This document shows, one piece after another, positions 25,327 to 34,244 of a stretch of 52,813 bases of DNA (its first letter is position 1; each line of letters starts with the position of its first letter). The stretch is from an uncultured Monoglobus sp. GTDB lineage: Bacteria; Bacillota; Clostridia; Monoglobales; Monoglobaceae. The DNA is taken from contig CANPWW010000007.1 in the NCBI GenBank assembly GCA_947585115.1, positions 1 to 52,813 of the forward strand, written 5' to 3'. The notes under the pieces are model-generated. The model made no database searches, was not told the DNA's origin, and was given only the letters and a program-made list of their open reading frames with translations. The position numbers and the translations under genes were made by a program.

Positions 25327-26550
25327 ATGAAATTTGATATCAACAAAGAATTCAGTCTGTCTCAGATTTTCGACTTTTTTAAACAAAAAGCGAAAGACGC
25401 GAAAAACTTAGTCTCAAAAATTGACAGAGGCAGCATCAAAACAATAACCGTAAGCGGCAGGAGCATACGGCTGAACGCCGTGCGGCTCGGTCTCATTGCC
25501 GCGGTTTTTGCGATAGCTCTTGCGCTCCTCATCAATCTTGCGGTGCTGCCGGGCACGAAGTACCGCCAATATTGGGGAATAGAATTTGATACCGTGGGCG
25601 ATTATCAGCAGCACGCCTGCGGCAGCGACATCCTGCTTTTTAACCACAGCGGAATGAAGCTTATCAATAACCGCGGCCAGTATAAATGGGAGGTGCCGCT
25701 GACGCTGACGAATCCCTCGGTCGATATAGACGGAAAATACATTCTGCTCTCCGACCTTGAGGGAAACTGCAGCCTTAATCTCTACAATCTAAAGGGCAAA
25801 AATATCGTTTCATATCCCATAAACACCGAGCTGCTGTCGGCGAAAATAAATAAAAAAGGCACCGTCGCGGCCGCGGTCAGCGAGGAAGGCTACAAAGGCT
25901 CTGTCGTGGTATATAACCGAAAGGGCGAGGAGATCTTTAAATGGAACAGCGGCGAAGGATATATCACCGATCTTGACATATCAAACGACGGAAAATCCAT
26001 AGCGGTGGCTCAGATGATGAGCGACGGGGACGAGACCTATTCGAAAATACATATCATAAGCATTTCGAGCGGAAAAGAGACCGGAAGCTATGTCTGCGAA
26101 AAATCTCTGACTGCAAGCGTAACATTTGACGAGAGAAACAGGATTATCGCCGCGGCTCAAAACAAAATATACGGGCTCAGCAAAAACGGAGACGAGAGAT
26201 TTGTTATCGACCTTGCCGGAAAATCCGCCGAAAAATACAATATAACCGACGGAAACAGTATCACAATTTTATGCCGCGGCAACAGAGGCGGCTCCGTGCT
26301 TGAAATTTACAACAAATCCGGCAAACTGACCGGAGTTTACAGCACGGACGATCAGATAAAAAAGATGTCCTTATGCGGCGACACGATTGCTGTCTCGACT
26401 TCCAGAAGCGTTATGCGCGTCAGCTCGAACGGAAAGCTCAGAAAAAGGAAAGAGATCGACCATGACATCATGAGCATCGGCGTTTACGGCAACGGCAGAA
26501 ACGTTCTGGTTCTGGGAGGAAACAGCGCGGACATAACAAGAATGAAATAA
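25327..26550 (+). CDS. DUF5711-like membrane protein with beta-propeller-like domain
   Basis: A 407-residue protein. After a basic cytoplasmic N-terminus it has a single transmembrane helix (about residues 55-77, LIAAVFAIALALLINLAVLP). The outer part is a repeated beta-rich region with spaced D-G-K and S-D-L-E-G-N elements, reminiscent of WD40/PQQ-like repeats. Proteins of this size and layout are annotated DUF5711 in Clostridia; function unknown. It lies between truA and a cvpA-like gene, ahead of rho. Confidence 0.7.
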   Translation: MKFDINKEFSLSQIFDFFKQKAKDAKNLVSKIDRGSIKTITVSGRSIRLNAVRLGLIAAVFAIALALLINLAVLPGTKYRQYWGIEFDTVGDYQQHACGSDILLFNHSGMKLINNRGQYKWEVPLTLTNPSVDIDGKYILLSDLEGNCSLNLYNLKGKNIVSYPINTELLSAKINKKGTVAAAVSEEGYKGSVVVYNRKGEEIFKWNSGEGYITDLDISNDGKSIAVAQMMSDGDETYSKIHIISISSGKETGSYVCEKSLTASVTFDERNRIIAAAQNKIYGLSKNGDERFVIDLAGKSAEKYNITDGNSITILCRGNRGGSVLEIYNKSGKLTGVYSTDDQIKKMSLCGDTIAVSTSRSVMRVSSNGKLRKRKEIDHDIMSIGVYGNGRNVLVLGGNSADITRMK

Positions 26551-26593
26551 AAAATAAAATTAAATATATAAAAAATAAAAAGAAGATGATAAA

Positions 26594-27238
26594 TTGATAG
26601 ATATTCTGACTGCCGGCATAATAATTCTGTTTATATTTATCGGATACAAAAACGGATTTTTAAAGTCGGTGTACCGCGTGGCGGCGTTTGCTGTCGGCAT
26701 ATTTCTGGCATATATTCTGTATGAGCCTCTAAAAAACATACTGATCGACCTCGGCTTTATGAATAAAATCGGAGACATAATAAAGGATCTTAATAATTCA
26801 TACGCCGAAGAACACCGTATTGATCTGGGTGAGGGAATTTTGCCGGGATATATGAAAAGTATGGTAGCAAACGGCCAAGTTTCATTAAGCGATGCTCTGA
26901 ACGGGTTTTTAACGACAATGGTTATTAATATTCTGACCTTTTTGCTCATATTTATATCGGTCAGAATACTGATCGCCATAGTCGGAAAATTGCTCCGGAT
27001 AGTGTCAAAACTGCCTGTTATCAGCTTTTTTGACCACGGCTTCGGAGTAATTCTGGGGATAGCGGAAAGCGTGATGCTTATATATATGGTCCTGGCTCTA
27101 ATATACGCAATCACGCCTATGAGACAAAATCCCGCTGTTATAGAATACATATCGGAATCGACCCTGACGAAAACAATGTACGAAAATAATCCGATCGTCG
27201 GACTCATTTCACCGACCGATTACGAAAGTTTAATTTAA
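26594..27238 (+). CDS. CvpA-family membrane protein
   Basis: A 214-residue protein with about four transmembrane segments. The N-terminus IDILTAGIIILFIFIGYKNG followed by KSVYRVAAFAVGI is typical of CvpA/DUF1646-like proteins, known from E. coli colicin V production and broadly linked to envelope stress. The start is TTG with AGAAGA upstream; alternative starts are worse. Twelve bases separate it from rho. Confidence 0.8.
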   Translation: MIDILTAGIIILFIFIGYKNGFLKSVYRVAAFAVGIFLAYILYEPLKNILIDLGFMNKIGDIIKDLNNSYAEEHRIDLGEGILPGYMKSMVANGQVSLSDALNGFLTTMVINILTFLLIFISVRILIAIVGKLLRIVSKLPVISFFDHGFGVILGIAESVMLIYMVLALIYAITPMRQNPAVIEYISESTLTKTMYENNPIVGLISPTDYESLI

Positions 27239-27250
27239 AGGAGAGTATAT

Positions 27251-28855
27251 ATGAACATTACTTCGCAAAAAATAGAAAGTATGAAGATCCTTGAACTCAG
27301 AGATTATGCCAAAACTTTAGGTATAAAGAGCGCATACAAATATAAAAAGAAAGAGCTCAAGGAATTGGTTTACGACTTTTTGAACAAAAACAAAATTGAG
27401 GAAGAAAATCAGCCTTCCGATAAAAAAACCGAGAATAAACCGAAAATTAATGAATCCGAAAAGGATTCCAAACCTCCTCTGTTAGATTACGCTCCGAAAA
27501 GCCAGGCCGGAGAGTATAAGCAGCATATCGAGAAAGAGAAAGAAAAAGAAAAAGAAAAAAGCCGGGAAAGCTTAAAACCGCAGGCGGATAAAAAAGAGGA
27601 AACTCCCGCGCCGCTGCCCGTAAAAAGAGAGAAAACTTTCCAAACCGAGAGCCGTGACAAAAAAGACGGAGAAGTCAAAAAATTTGAACGGCCGTATTAT
27701 CAGAAAAAAGTTCAGGAAATCGAATATACCGATCCGGTGCACAGATCAAATCTTATGGAAGGCGTGCTTGAGATCATGGAGGAAGGCTACGGATTCCTGC
27801 GCTCCAACAATTATCAGAGCGGCCCGAACGACGTCTATGTGCCCATGGCCCAGATAAAACGCTTCAGGCTCAAAACCGGCGATTATATTATCGGAAACAC
27901 CAGAATGCAGCACGAGGGCGAAAAATTTCAGGCCCTGCTCTACGTTCAGTACGTTAACGGGGACCGCGTGGACGCCGCGCTGCGCAGAAAAGCCTTTGAG
28001 GACCTGACCCCGATATATCCCACCGAGAGAATAAGGCTTGAGACCCAGAGAACGGATTATTCCATGCGGTTAATTGATTTGATCGCGCCGATAGGCAAGG
28101 GCCAGAGAGGAATAATAGTCGCGCCTCCGAAGGCCGGAAAGACCACGATCCTCAAAAATATAGCCAACAGCATAACAAAAAACAATCCCGAGGTCCAGCT
28201 CATTGTGCTGCTTATCGACGAAAGGCCCGAGGAAGTCACCGACATGCAGCGCAGCATCAAAGGCGACGTTATATTCTCAACCTTTGACGAGGAGCCCGAG
28301 AATCACACAAAGGTCGCGGAGATCGTGCTCGAGCGCGCAAAGCGTCTGGTTGAGCACAAAAAAGACGTGGTTATCCTGCTCGACAGCATAACCCGCCTCG
28401 CGAGGGCTTACAATCTGACTATCGCGCCCACCGGCAGGACGCTTTCCGGCGGACTTGACCCGGGCTCGCTTTACAAGCCGAAAAGATTTTTCGGCGCCGC
28501 CCGAAACATAGAGGAAGGCGGAAGTTTAACTATCCTCGCCACAGCTTTGATAGAGACCGGCAGCCGCATGGACGACGTTATATTCGAGGAATTCAAAGGC
28601 ACCGGAAATATGGAGGTGCATCTTGACAGAAAGCTCCAGGAGCGCAGGATATTCCCCGCGATCGACCTTCAGAAATCGGGCACGCGAAAAGAAGAACTGC
28701 TGCTCACCCAGCGCGAAAAGGAAGCGATATACAGAGTCCGCCGCGCGCTGATGGGCCAGAATTCGCCCGATGTTATCGAAAGTCTTTTGAGATACGTTAT
28801 CGGCTCCAAAAATAATGACGAGCTGATAGCGGTAATAGAAAAAATGTTCAGATAA
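27251..28855 (+). CDS. rho: Transcription termination factor Rho with charged insertion
   Basis: A 534-residue hexameric RNA helicase. The N-terminal Rho_N helix bundle (about residues 1-45, [20 protein letters not shown]) is followed by a highly charged Lys/Glu-rich low-complexity segment (about 48-150), an RNA-binding cold-shock fold with EEGYGFLR (about 170-240), and the ATPase with P-loop APPKAGKTT (about 293), [12 protein letters not shown] and the Q/R-loop region [12 protein letters not shown]. coli Rho is about 420 residues; the extra length is the charged segment, as in other Clostridia and Actinobacteria. AAGGAG precedes the ATG. Confidence 0.95.
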   Translation: MNITSQKIESMKILELRDYAKTLGIKSAYKYKKKELKELVYDFLNKNKIEEENQPSDKKTENKPKINESEKDSKPPLLDYAPKSQAGEYKQHIEKEKEKEKEKSRESLKPQADKKEETPAPLPVKREKTFQTESRDKKDGEVKKFERPYYQKKVQEIEYTDPVHRSNLMEGVLEIMEEGYGFLRSNNYQSGPNDVYVPMAQIKRFRLKTGDYIIGNTRMQHEGEKFQALLYVQYVNGDRVDAALRRKAFEDLTPIYPTERIRLETQRTDYSMRLIDLIAPIGKGQRGIIVAPPKAGKTTILKNIANSITKNNPEVQLIVLLIDERPEEVTDMQRSIKGDVIFSTFDEEPENHTKVAEIVLERAKRLVEHKKDVVILLDSITRLARAYNLTIAPTGRTLSGGLDPGSLYKPKRFFGAARNIEEGGSLTILATALIETGSRMDDVIFEEFKGTGNMEVHLDRKLQERRIFPAIDLQKSGTRKEELLLTQREKEAIYRVRRALMGQNSPDVIESLLRYVIGSKNNDELIAVIEKMFR

Positions 28856-28872
28856 TTTACAGGAGAATGATA

Positions 28873-29958
28873 ATGAAAAAATTAACATTAATAATCGCCT
28901 CGGTTCTTACCGTTTCGATCTTTGCGGGCTTCGCTCCAAAGAGCACCGAGGAACCGGCTCCAAGATCCGACAATCAAGGCGTGCCCGCCTGGCTGAATCA
29001 AGCCAACGCGACACCGACGACGGCGCCGACCGAAAAGCCCTCTCCCACTCCGCGCCCGACCGCGAGACCCGCGGGAGTGACTCCCGAGCCGACGGCGGAC
29101 CCGAACGCCTCGCCCGAATCCGAAAATCAATCTACGGAACAGCCGTCAAACACGCCCGCGGCGACACAAACTCCCAAACCCGATTTTGTGAGAGCGGGAA
29201 CACCCGAAGCGGAAACCGTGAAGGTGCCTATACTTTTATATCATCACATCTCGGACGACTTTAATTTGACAAACGCCATCTCAATTATCTCGCCCAGAGA
29301 CTTTAATCTGCACATGACCGCCATAAAAACGCAGTACACGCCGATAAGTCTCAGAGAATATGTGGATTTTGTAAATTGCACCGACGGCTCAAAAACGCTT
29401 CCGACCGACCCGATAATAGTCACCTTTGACGACGGGTACCTTTCAAATTACGAGGTCGCCTATCCAATACTCAAAAAGCTGGAGATTCCCGCCACAATAT
29501 TTATCGTGACCGACACGGTGGGAGAAAAAAGCGGCGACGGCAAAGTCAATTATTCGCATTTTACCTGGGAGCAGGCCAAGGAAATGCAGGACAGCGGCCT
29601 GATAGATATTGAGTCTCACACAAACGACCATGTGAAGCTGGGGCAGCTTGATATCGACACGGTCAATTATGAACTCAGAAAATCAAAATATCAAATAGAA
29701 AAGCATCTGGGCAAAACCTGCGACATGATAGCCTATCCGTACGGTTCATATTCCGACGAAGCCATACAGGCTTCAAAAAAAGCGGGATTCAAAGCTCAAT
29801 GTCTGGTGGGAGACGACGCCACCGATATTGATTATGAGGTCAACATACCGCGCGACGGCGTTATGAATCTGACAAGGATCACCGTCAGCGGCACCATGGG
29901 CAACGTCAATATAATAGAACTCGTAAGAAAATCGATTGCAAACAAAAAAATCGATTAA
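28873..29958 (+). CDS. Secreted polysaccharide deacetylase (NodB domain)
   Basis: A 361-residue exported protein. The ATG at 28873 is preferred because AGGAG lies seven bases upstream, and it gives a signal peptide of about 20 residues. A Pro/Thr/Ser-rich linker (about 35-110) follows. The NodB domain has ILLYHHIS, VTFDDGYLSN with the catalytic and metal Asp pair, ESHTNDH supplying the zinc-binding HxxxH, and IAYPYGSYSDEA. Such enzymes remove acetyl groups from peptidoglycan or other wall polysaccharides. It follows rho by 17 bases and ends at a strong terminator. Confidence 0.9.
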   Translation: MKKLTLIIASVLTVSIFAGFAPKSTEEPAPRSDNQGVPAWLNQANATPTTAPTEKPSPTPRPTARPAGVTPEPTADPNASPESENQSTEQPSNTPAATQTPKPDFVRAGTPEAETVKVPILLYHHISDDFNLTNAISIISPRDFNLHMTAIKTQYTPISLREYVDFVNCTDGSKTLPTDPIIVTFDDGYLSNYEVAYPILKKLEIPATIFIVTDTVGEKSGDGKVNYSHFTWEQAKEMQDSGLIDIESHTNDHVKLGQLDIDTVNYELRKSKYQIEKHLGKTCDMIAYPYGSYSDEAIQASKKAGFKAQCLVGDDATDIDYEVNIPRDGVMNLTRITVSGTMGNVNIIELVRKSIANKKID

Positions 29959-29970
29959 AATACTACACCT

Positions 29971-29997
29971 ATGCCTTTCCCCTTGAGGGAAAGGCAT
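29971..29997 (+). terminator. Terminator after the deacetylase gene
   Basis: ATGCCTTTCC(C) and (G)GGAAAGGCAT form an 11-base stem with loop CTTGA. The T run after it is weak (AAATATATAT). It also lies just beyond the dtd stop on the other strand. Confidence 0.65.
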
Positions 29998-30007
29998 AAA
30001 TATATAT

Positions 30008-30457
30008 TTATATTCCGTTTCCGTCCTCCAAAATCACGGTAAAGGGCCCGTCGTTTGTGAGACTTACTTTCATATCCGCGCCGAATATACCGTGCTCAAC
30101 TTTATTAAAAAGCTTTTTTGAATATTCTATAAAATATTCATAGAGATCTTCCGCGCGGTTTGGAACTCCGGCGTTTATAAAGCTGGGACGGTTGCCCTTT
30201 CGGCAGTCGGCATAGAGCGTAAACTGCGACACGACCAGAATTTCTCCTCCTATATCATTTATCGAAAGATTAGTTTTTCCGTTTTCATCCGAAAAAATTC
30301 TGAGCCTTGATATTTTTTGCGCGGCTTTTTCGATCTTTTCTTTGGTATCGTCGTTTGAAATTCCGAGCAGGATCAAAAAGCCTCTTCCTATTTTTCCAAC
30401 GATTTTATTTTCGACCTCGACCGACGAGTTCAAAACCCGCTGTATAACAATTTTCAT
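30008..30457 (-). CDS. dtd: D-aminoacyl-tRNA deacylase
   Basis: A 149-residue enzyme that frees tRNAs charged with D-amino acids or glycine mischarged on tRNA-Ala. Family signatures are the N-terminal KIVIQRVLNSSVEV, the SQFTLYADCRKGNRPSF segment (about residues 78-94) and NDGPFTVILE near the C-terminus containing the cross-subunit GP motif. The ATG at 30457 has GGAGGTT upstream; longer forms start without a ribosome binding site. Full length. Single-gene unit following rplL. Confidence 0.94.
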   Translation of the reverse strand: MKIVIQRVLNSSVEVENKIVGKIGRGFLILLGISNDDTKEKIEKAAQKISRLRIFSDENGKTNLSINDIGGEILVVSQFTLYADCRKGNRPSFINAGVPNRAEDLYEYFIEYSKKLFNKVEHGIFGADMKVSLTNDGPFTVILEDGNGI

Positions 30458-30480
30458 AACAACCTCCGAAATAACCGTTA

Positions 30481-30510
30481 TAAAAACGGGACTGCGCTGT
30501 GCAGCCCCGC
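30481..30510 (-). terminator. Terminator of rplJ-rplL
   Basis: On the minus strand GCGGGGCTGC and GCAGTCCCG form a stem with loop ACAGC, followed by TTTTTA. Confidence 0.85.
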
Positions 30511-30525
30511 TTTTTAAAATCAAAC

Positions 30526-30897
30526 TTATTTGAGTTCAACCTGTGCGCCAACCTCTTCGAGCTTGGTCTTGATCTCCTCGGCCTCTTCCTTGGAAACGCC
30601 TTCCTTAACGGGATTGGGAGCACCGTCAACCAGCTTCTTGGCATCAGCCAGACCAAGACTTGTGATCTCGCGGACAACCTTGATAACCTTGATCTTCTGA
30701 GCGCCCGCGCCTGCCAGAATTACGTCGAATTCTGTCTGCTCAGCCTCAGCCGCGCCGCCTTCACCGCCGCCGCCTGCCATCATAACGGGAGCAGCAGCGC
30801 TTACGCCGAACTCTTCTTCCAGAGCCTTTACCAGATCATTAACCTCAACCAGAGTTAACTCTTTGATTTCATCAAGAATTTTTGTTATATCTGCCAT
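30526..30897 (-). CDS. rplL: 50S ribosomal protein L7/L12
   Basis: A 123-residue stalk protein. An N-terminal dimerisation helix ([31 protein letters not shown]) is followed by an Ala/Gly-rich hinge (about 36-52, [20 protein letters not shown]) and the globular C-terminal domain with [16 protein letters not shown] and [19 protein letters not shown], which recruits translation factors. GGAGG precedes the ATG at 30897. It is the second gene of rplJ-rplL. Confidence 0.97.
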   Translation of the reverse strand: MADITKILDEIKELTLVEVNDLVKALEEEFGVSAAAPVMMAGGGGEGGAAEAEQTEFDVILAGAGAQKIKVIKVVREITSLGLADAKKLVDGAPNPVKEGVSKEEAEEIKTKLEEVGAQVELK

Positions 30898-30994
30898 TTT
30901 TTTATCCTCCATTTTTTAAAATTTTAAGATTACTTTTCAAATTTTTGTGCCCTTCATAATTTCGGGCAAATGCCGCTTATTCCGCGGCGGGTGC

Positions 30995-31615
30995 TTATTC
31001 AGCGGGAGCCTCATCGGCCGCGGACGCTTCCTCTGCGGGCGCCTCTTCCGCCGTTGTCTCGGCCGCGAGTGCTTCTTCAGCCGCGGGAGCAACGATATCC
31101 GTCATTTTCTCAACGCCGGCTTCGGACGCCTTGTCGGCCATAGCCTGCAGAGCGCGGGCAAGAGCGCCGATCGGCGAGAGCATAGATCCCATCATCTTGG
31201 AAATAAGAACATCCTTTGAGGGGATAGAAGCGTATTTCTTTACCTCATCAATCGAGATAACCGCGCCTTCCACAAATCCGCCCTTAATTTCAAGCTGATC
31301 GTTTTTCTTTGCGAAATCGCAGAGAACCTTCGCGGGCGACACAACGTCGTCGCTGCATGTGGCGAGAGCCGTGGGTCCTTCCAAAATGCTGTCAAGTCCC
31401 TCAAGTCCGGCTTCTTTTACCGCAAAATGTATAATACTGTTTTTGATTACCGTATATTCAACATTCGCCTCGCGGAGCTTGCGTCTGAGTTCGGTATCCT
31501 GATCGACCGTGAGACCTCTGTAATCAGCGAGCACGCCCGCCTGAGAATTATTCAGTCTCTCAACCAGCTTCTGGACCATTGCCTTTTTGCTTTCCAATAT
31601 TTTTGCGCTTGGCAT
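30995..31615 (-). CDS. rplJ: 50S ribosomal protein L10 with acidic C-terminal tail
   Basis: A 206-residue protein that anchors L7/L12 dimers to the ribosome and binds 23S rRNA. Conserved elements are KKAMVQKLVERLNNSQAGVLADYRGLTV (about 9-36) and EGPTALATC. Typical L10 is 165-175 residues; here an extra Glu/Ala-rich tail of about 30 residues follows the L12-binding helix (AEEAPAEEASAADEAPAE). AAGGAGG precedes the start. A structured leader upstream fits autoregulation by the L10-L12 complex. Confidence 0.95.
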   Translation of the reverse strand: MPSAKILESKKAMVQKLVERLNNSQAGVLADYRGLTVDQDTELRRKLREANVEYTVIKNSIIHFAVKEAGLEGLDSILEGPTALATCSDDVVSPAKVLCDFAKKNDQLEIKGGFVEGAVISIDEVKKYASIPSKDVLISKMMGSMLSPIGALARALQAMADKASEAGVEKMTDIVAPAAEEALAAETTAEEAPAEEASAADEAPAE

Positions 31616-31629
31616 GAATTTATATCCTC

Positions 31630-31778
31630 CTTCCGTAAAAAATCCCTCGCAAACAAAACGAGGGATAATATTACGCGTATAACAATAATATATATCATCC
31701 TCGGCAGGACTTACGGCTCACGCCGCTTTTGCGGCTTTACCCCCTGCTGTCTGCGGAAAAATATCTTAACAAATAATT
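31630..31778 (-). promoter_or_regulatory. Ribosomal protein L10 leader (autoregulatory)
   Basis: The transcribed region between the promoter and rplJ contains an AGCAGGGG...GTAAAGCCGCAAAAGCGGCGTGAGCC segment and CCTCGT/ACGAGG pairing. The hairpin CCGCAAAAGCGG and the GTAAGTCC neighbourhood match the kink-turn-containing L10 leader layout of Firmicutes. L10-(L12)4 would bind it to repress its own operon. Confidence 0.7.
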
Positions 31779-31807
31779 ATTTTAACACAAAAATTATTAT
31801 TTGTCAA
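31779..31807 (-). promoter_or_regulatory. Promoter of rplJ-rplL
   Basis: Minus strand TTGACA, 17-base spacer, TAAAAT, just after the rplA stop. It gives rplJ-rplL a transcript separate from rplK-rplA. Confidence 0.8.
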
Positions 31808-31809
31808 TA

Positions 31810-32505
31810 CTAAGCTTCTAATCTGTTCGCGGCAATTTTAACGCCGGGGCCCATCGTCGACGCGATAGTTACCGACCTTAAATAAATACCTTTTGCCGCC
31901 GCGGGCTTCGCCTTTATGATAGCACTCATCAGAACCTTAAAGTTTTCCATGAGCTTATCGGGGCCGAATGAAGCCTTGCCTATGGGACAGTGGATAATAT
32001 TCGCCTTATCCAGTCTGTACTCGATCTTACCGGCCTTAGCCTCCTGAACGGCTTTCGCCACATCGGGAGTAACGGTACCGGCCTTGGGGTTAGGCATAAG
32101 TCCCTTAGGACCGAGTATTCTACCGATCCTGCCGACAACGCCCATCATATCGGGGCTTGCGATGGCAACATCGAAACCAAACCAGTTTTCCGTCTGGATC
32201 TTTTGAGCCATATCCTCGGCTCCTACAAAATCGGCGCCTGCCTCTTTCGCGGCCTCGGCCTTATCGTCGCGGGCGAACACGAGGACTTTAACGTCCTTAC
32301 CGGTTCCGTTGGGGAGAACGACCGCTCCTCTTACCTGCTGATCCGCGTGTCTTGAGTCAACTCCCAGCTTTGCGTGAAGCTCGATAGTCTCGTCAAACTT
32401 AGCGGTAGCCGTCTTGCAAACCAGCTTAAGCGCCTCATCGGGATCATACAGCTTGCCCTTTTCAATGAGCTTTGCCGCGTCCTGATATTTTTTACCTTTC
32501 TTCAT
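31810..32505 (-). CDS. rplA: 50S ribosomal protein L1
   Basis: A 231-residue ribosomal protein that forms the L1 stalk at the E site and can repress its own operon. Signature [12 protein letters not shown] (about residues 126-138) and the N-terminal [25 protein letters not shown] are present. Full length, start preceded by AAGGAGG. It follows rplK by 61 bases. Confidence 0.97.
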   Translation of the reverse strand: MKKGKKYQDAAKLIEKGKLYDPDEALKLVCKTATAKFDETIELHAKLGVDSRHADQQVRGAVVLPNGTGKDVKVLVFARDDKAEAAKEAGADFVGAEDMAQKIQTENWFGFDVAIASPDMMGVVGRIGRILGPKGLMPNPKAGTVTPDVAKAVQEAKAGKIEYRLDKANIIHCPIGKASFGPDKLMENFKVLMSAIIKAKPAAAKGIYLRSVTIASTMGPGVKIAANRLEA

Positions 32506-32566
32506 AAAATAAATCCTCCTTCGTGGTTACGCAGAATTAAAAATTCCTCCCACTTTACTAATAAGC

Positions 32567-32992
32567 TTACTCCGCTACCGTTATGCCCATCGATCGGGCA
32601 GTTCCGGCTATCATGGACATTGCCGCCTCGACCGACGCCGCGTTCAGATCGGGCATCTTTTTCTCGGCTATCTCCTTAAGAGCGTCTTTTGATATCTGAG
32701 CCACCTTGGTCTTGTTGGGAACTCCCGAACCCTTTTCAATGCCGCAGGCCTTCTTTATAAGAACCGGAGCCGGCGGAGTTTTGGTGATGAAAGAGAACGA
32801 TCTGTCCTGATATACCGTGATAACTACCGGTATAATAGTACCCATATCGGCTCTTGTCTTTTCATTAAACTGCTTTGTGAACTCCATAATGTTCACGCCG
32901 TGCTGACCGAGAGCCGGACCAACGGGGGGAGCCGGTGTAGCCTGTCCCGCGGGGATCTGCAGCTTAATATAACCTGTGATTTTCTGTGCCAT
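32567..32992 (-). CDS. rplK: 50S ribosomal protein L11
   Basis: A 141-residue protein of the GTPase-associated centre. The N-terminal domain begins [32 protein letters not shown], and the C-terminal RNA-binding domain contains [31 protein letters not shown]. Full length. AAGGAGG precedes the ATG. The 150-base space to nusG holds hairpins that may contain an L1-binding or terminator structure. Confidence 0.97.
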   Translation of the reverse strand: MAQKITGYIKLQIPAGQATPAPPVGPALGQHGVNIMEFTKQFNEKTRADMGTIIPVVITVYQDRSFSFITKTPPAPVLIKKACGIEKGSGVPNKTKVAQISKDALKEIAEKKMPDLNAASVEAAMSMIAGTARSMGITVAE

Positions 32993-33142
32993 GTGAATAC
33001 ACCTCCTTGTACACTTTTGTAAACACTGATCATTATGTTTGATAAGCGGTTACATTTGTGGTATTATCGGGCATACGCCCTCCCACAGGCCTGATAAGAT
33101 CAGGCATATATAAACGGAAAAATATCCGTGTGGGTAACAAAT
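32993..33142 (-). other. nusG-rplK intergenic leader with hairpins
   Basis: Reading leftward it contains ACGGATATTTTTCCGT (a hairpin after nusG), GCCTGATCTTATCAGGC (a strong hairpin) and GGGAGGGCGTATGCCC. These may be a weak terminator after nusG plus a regulatory leader of rplK-rplA. No promoter close to consensus was found. Confidence 0.45.
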
Positions 33143-33667
33143 TTATGCAATTGATTCTATCTGATTAAATTCAAGCTCAACGTCGGTGTCTCTGCCGAAC
33201 ATCGAAACCTTAACCTTAACCTTTTTCTTTTCAAGGTTGATCTCATTGATAACTCCCAAAAATCCCTCGAGAGCTCCGTACTTGACCCTGATGCTGTCTC
33301 CCACCTCAAAGTCAAGCTTAACGGTCTTGTGCTCAAGACCCATTTTTTCGATCTCCTCATCGGTGAGCGCCACGGGCTTTGAACCCGGGCCGACAAATCC
33401 CGTCACTCCGCGGCAGTTGCGCACCACGTACCAGCTCTGGTCGTTCATTATCATCTTTACCATAACATAGCTGGGAAATATCTTGCGCTCGGTAACCTTT
33501 TTCTTATTATCCTTTATCTCGATTACCTCTTCCATCGGCACCTTGACATCCTGGATAACATCTTCCATACCGCGGTTCTCAACGGTCTTTAAAATATCGT
33601 CCATTACCTTGTTCTCATATCCCGAATAAGTATGGGCGACATACCATTTAGCTTTATTGTCTGCCAT
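33143..33667 (-). CDS. nusG: Transcription termination/antitermination factor NusG
   Basis: A 174-residue factor that binds RNA polymerase and, depending on partner, Rho or ribosomal S10. The NGN domain starts WYVAHTYSGYENKV and includes FPSYVMVKMIMND and GFVGPGSKP; the KOW motif is FEVGDSIRVKYGALEGFLGVI (about 120-140). Full length for Firmicutes. It lies between secE and rplK, the common order. Confidence 0.96.
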   Translation of the reverse strand: MADNKAKWYVAHTYSGYENKVMDDILKTVENRGMEDVIQDVKVPMEEVIEIKDNKKKVTERKIFPSYVMVKMIMNDQSWYVVRNCRGVTGFVGPGSKPVALTDEEIEKMGLEHKTVKLDFEVGDSIRVKYGALEGFLGVINEINLEKKKVKVKVSMFGRDTDVELEFNQIESIA

Positions 33668-33684
33668 AAAATATCACCTTACTT

Positions 33685-33894
33685 TTATCTGTTGATTATA
33701 AACGATATTCCCCATGTAAACAGAGCGTCCAAAACCCAGATAACTATGCCGACAATAAGAACATAGAGCATAACAACAAGAGTGTTCTGCCGTATCTTTT
33801 TGAAAGTGGGCCAAACGACCTTTTTCATCTCGGCTTTAACTTCTCTCACATATTTTGCTATTCTCTGAAAAAAGCTCATTTTTGTTTTTTCCAT
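33685..33894 (-). CDS. secE: Preprotein translocase subunit SecE
   Basis: A 69-residue single-span SecE. The amphipathic KYVREVKAEMKKVVWPTFKKI segment (about 14-34) is the conserved cytoplasmic helix preceding the transmembrane segment VVMLYVLIVGIVIWVLDALF. ATG at 33894 has GAGGTG upstream. It follows rpmG by 17 bases in rpmG-secE-nusG. Confidence 0.95.
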   Translation of the reverse strand: MEKTKMSFFQRIAKYVREVKAEMKKVVWPTFKKIRQNTLVVMLYVLIVGIVIWVLDALFTWGISFIINR

Positions 33895-33911
33895 TTTCTA
33901 CACCTCAATAA

Positions 33912-34061
33912 TTACTTCGTTTCTCTGTGAACAGTGTGCTTTCTGCAGAATCTGCAATACTTTTTCATTTCGATCCTGTCAGGGCAGTTCTGCTTGTTTT
34001 TAGTAGTGTCGTAATTTCTCTGTTTGCACTCGGTGCAAGCCAGCGTAATCTTTGTTTGCAT
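33912..34061 (-). CDS. rpmG: 50S ribosomal protein L33, zinc-binding type
   Basis: A 49-residue ribosomal protein. It starts [22 protein letters not shown] and includes the second cysteine pair [16 protein letters not shown], so it is the CxxC-containing (zinc-requiring) form. GAGGTG precedes the ATG. First gene of the rpmG-secE-nusG unit, directly after a sigma-A promoter. Confidence 0.95.
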   Translation of the reverse strand: MQTKITLACTECKQRNYDTTKNKQNCPDRIEMKKYCRFCRKHTVHRETK

Positions 34062-34114
34062 AATTTCACCTCAAATTCTAAAACACAAATAAAGCCTCCA
34101 AAGAGGCAATATCT

Positions 34115-34143
34115 ATACTAACACATTTTTTTCAAGTTGTCAA
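34115..34143 (-). promoter_or_regulatory. Promoter of rpmG-secE-nusG
   Basis: Minus strand TTGACA, 17-base spacer, TAGTAT. The leader contains the hairpin GCCTCTTTGGAGGC. Confidence 0.8.
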
Positions 34144-34244
34144 CAATTTTTTTAGAAAAATTTTGAATAAAATTAACATAAAAAACTTGTCCTCAATATA
34201 TAGTAACATATAAATCAAAACATACAATATAATGAGGTAAATTT

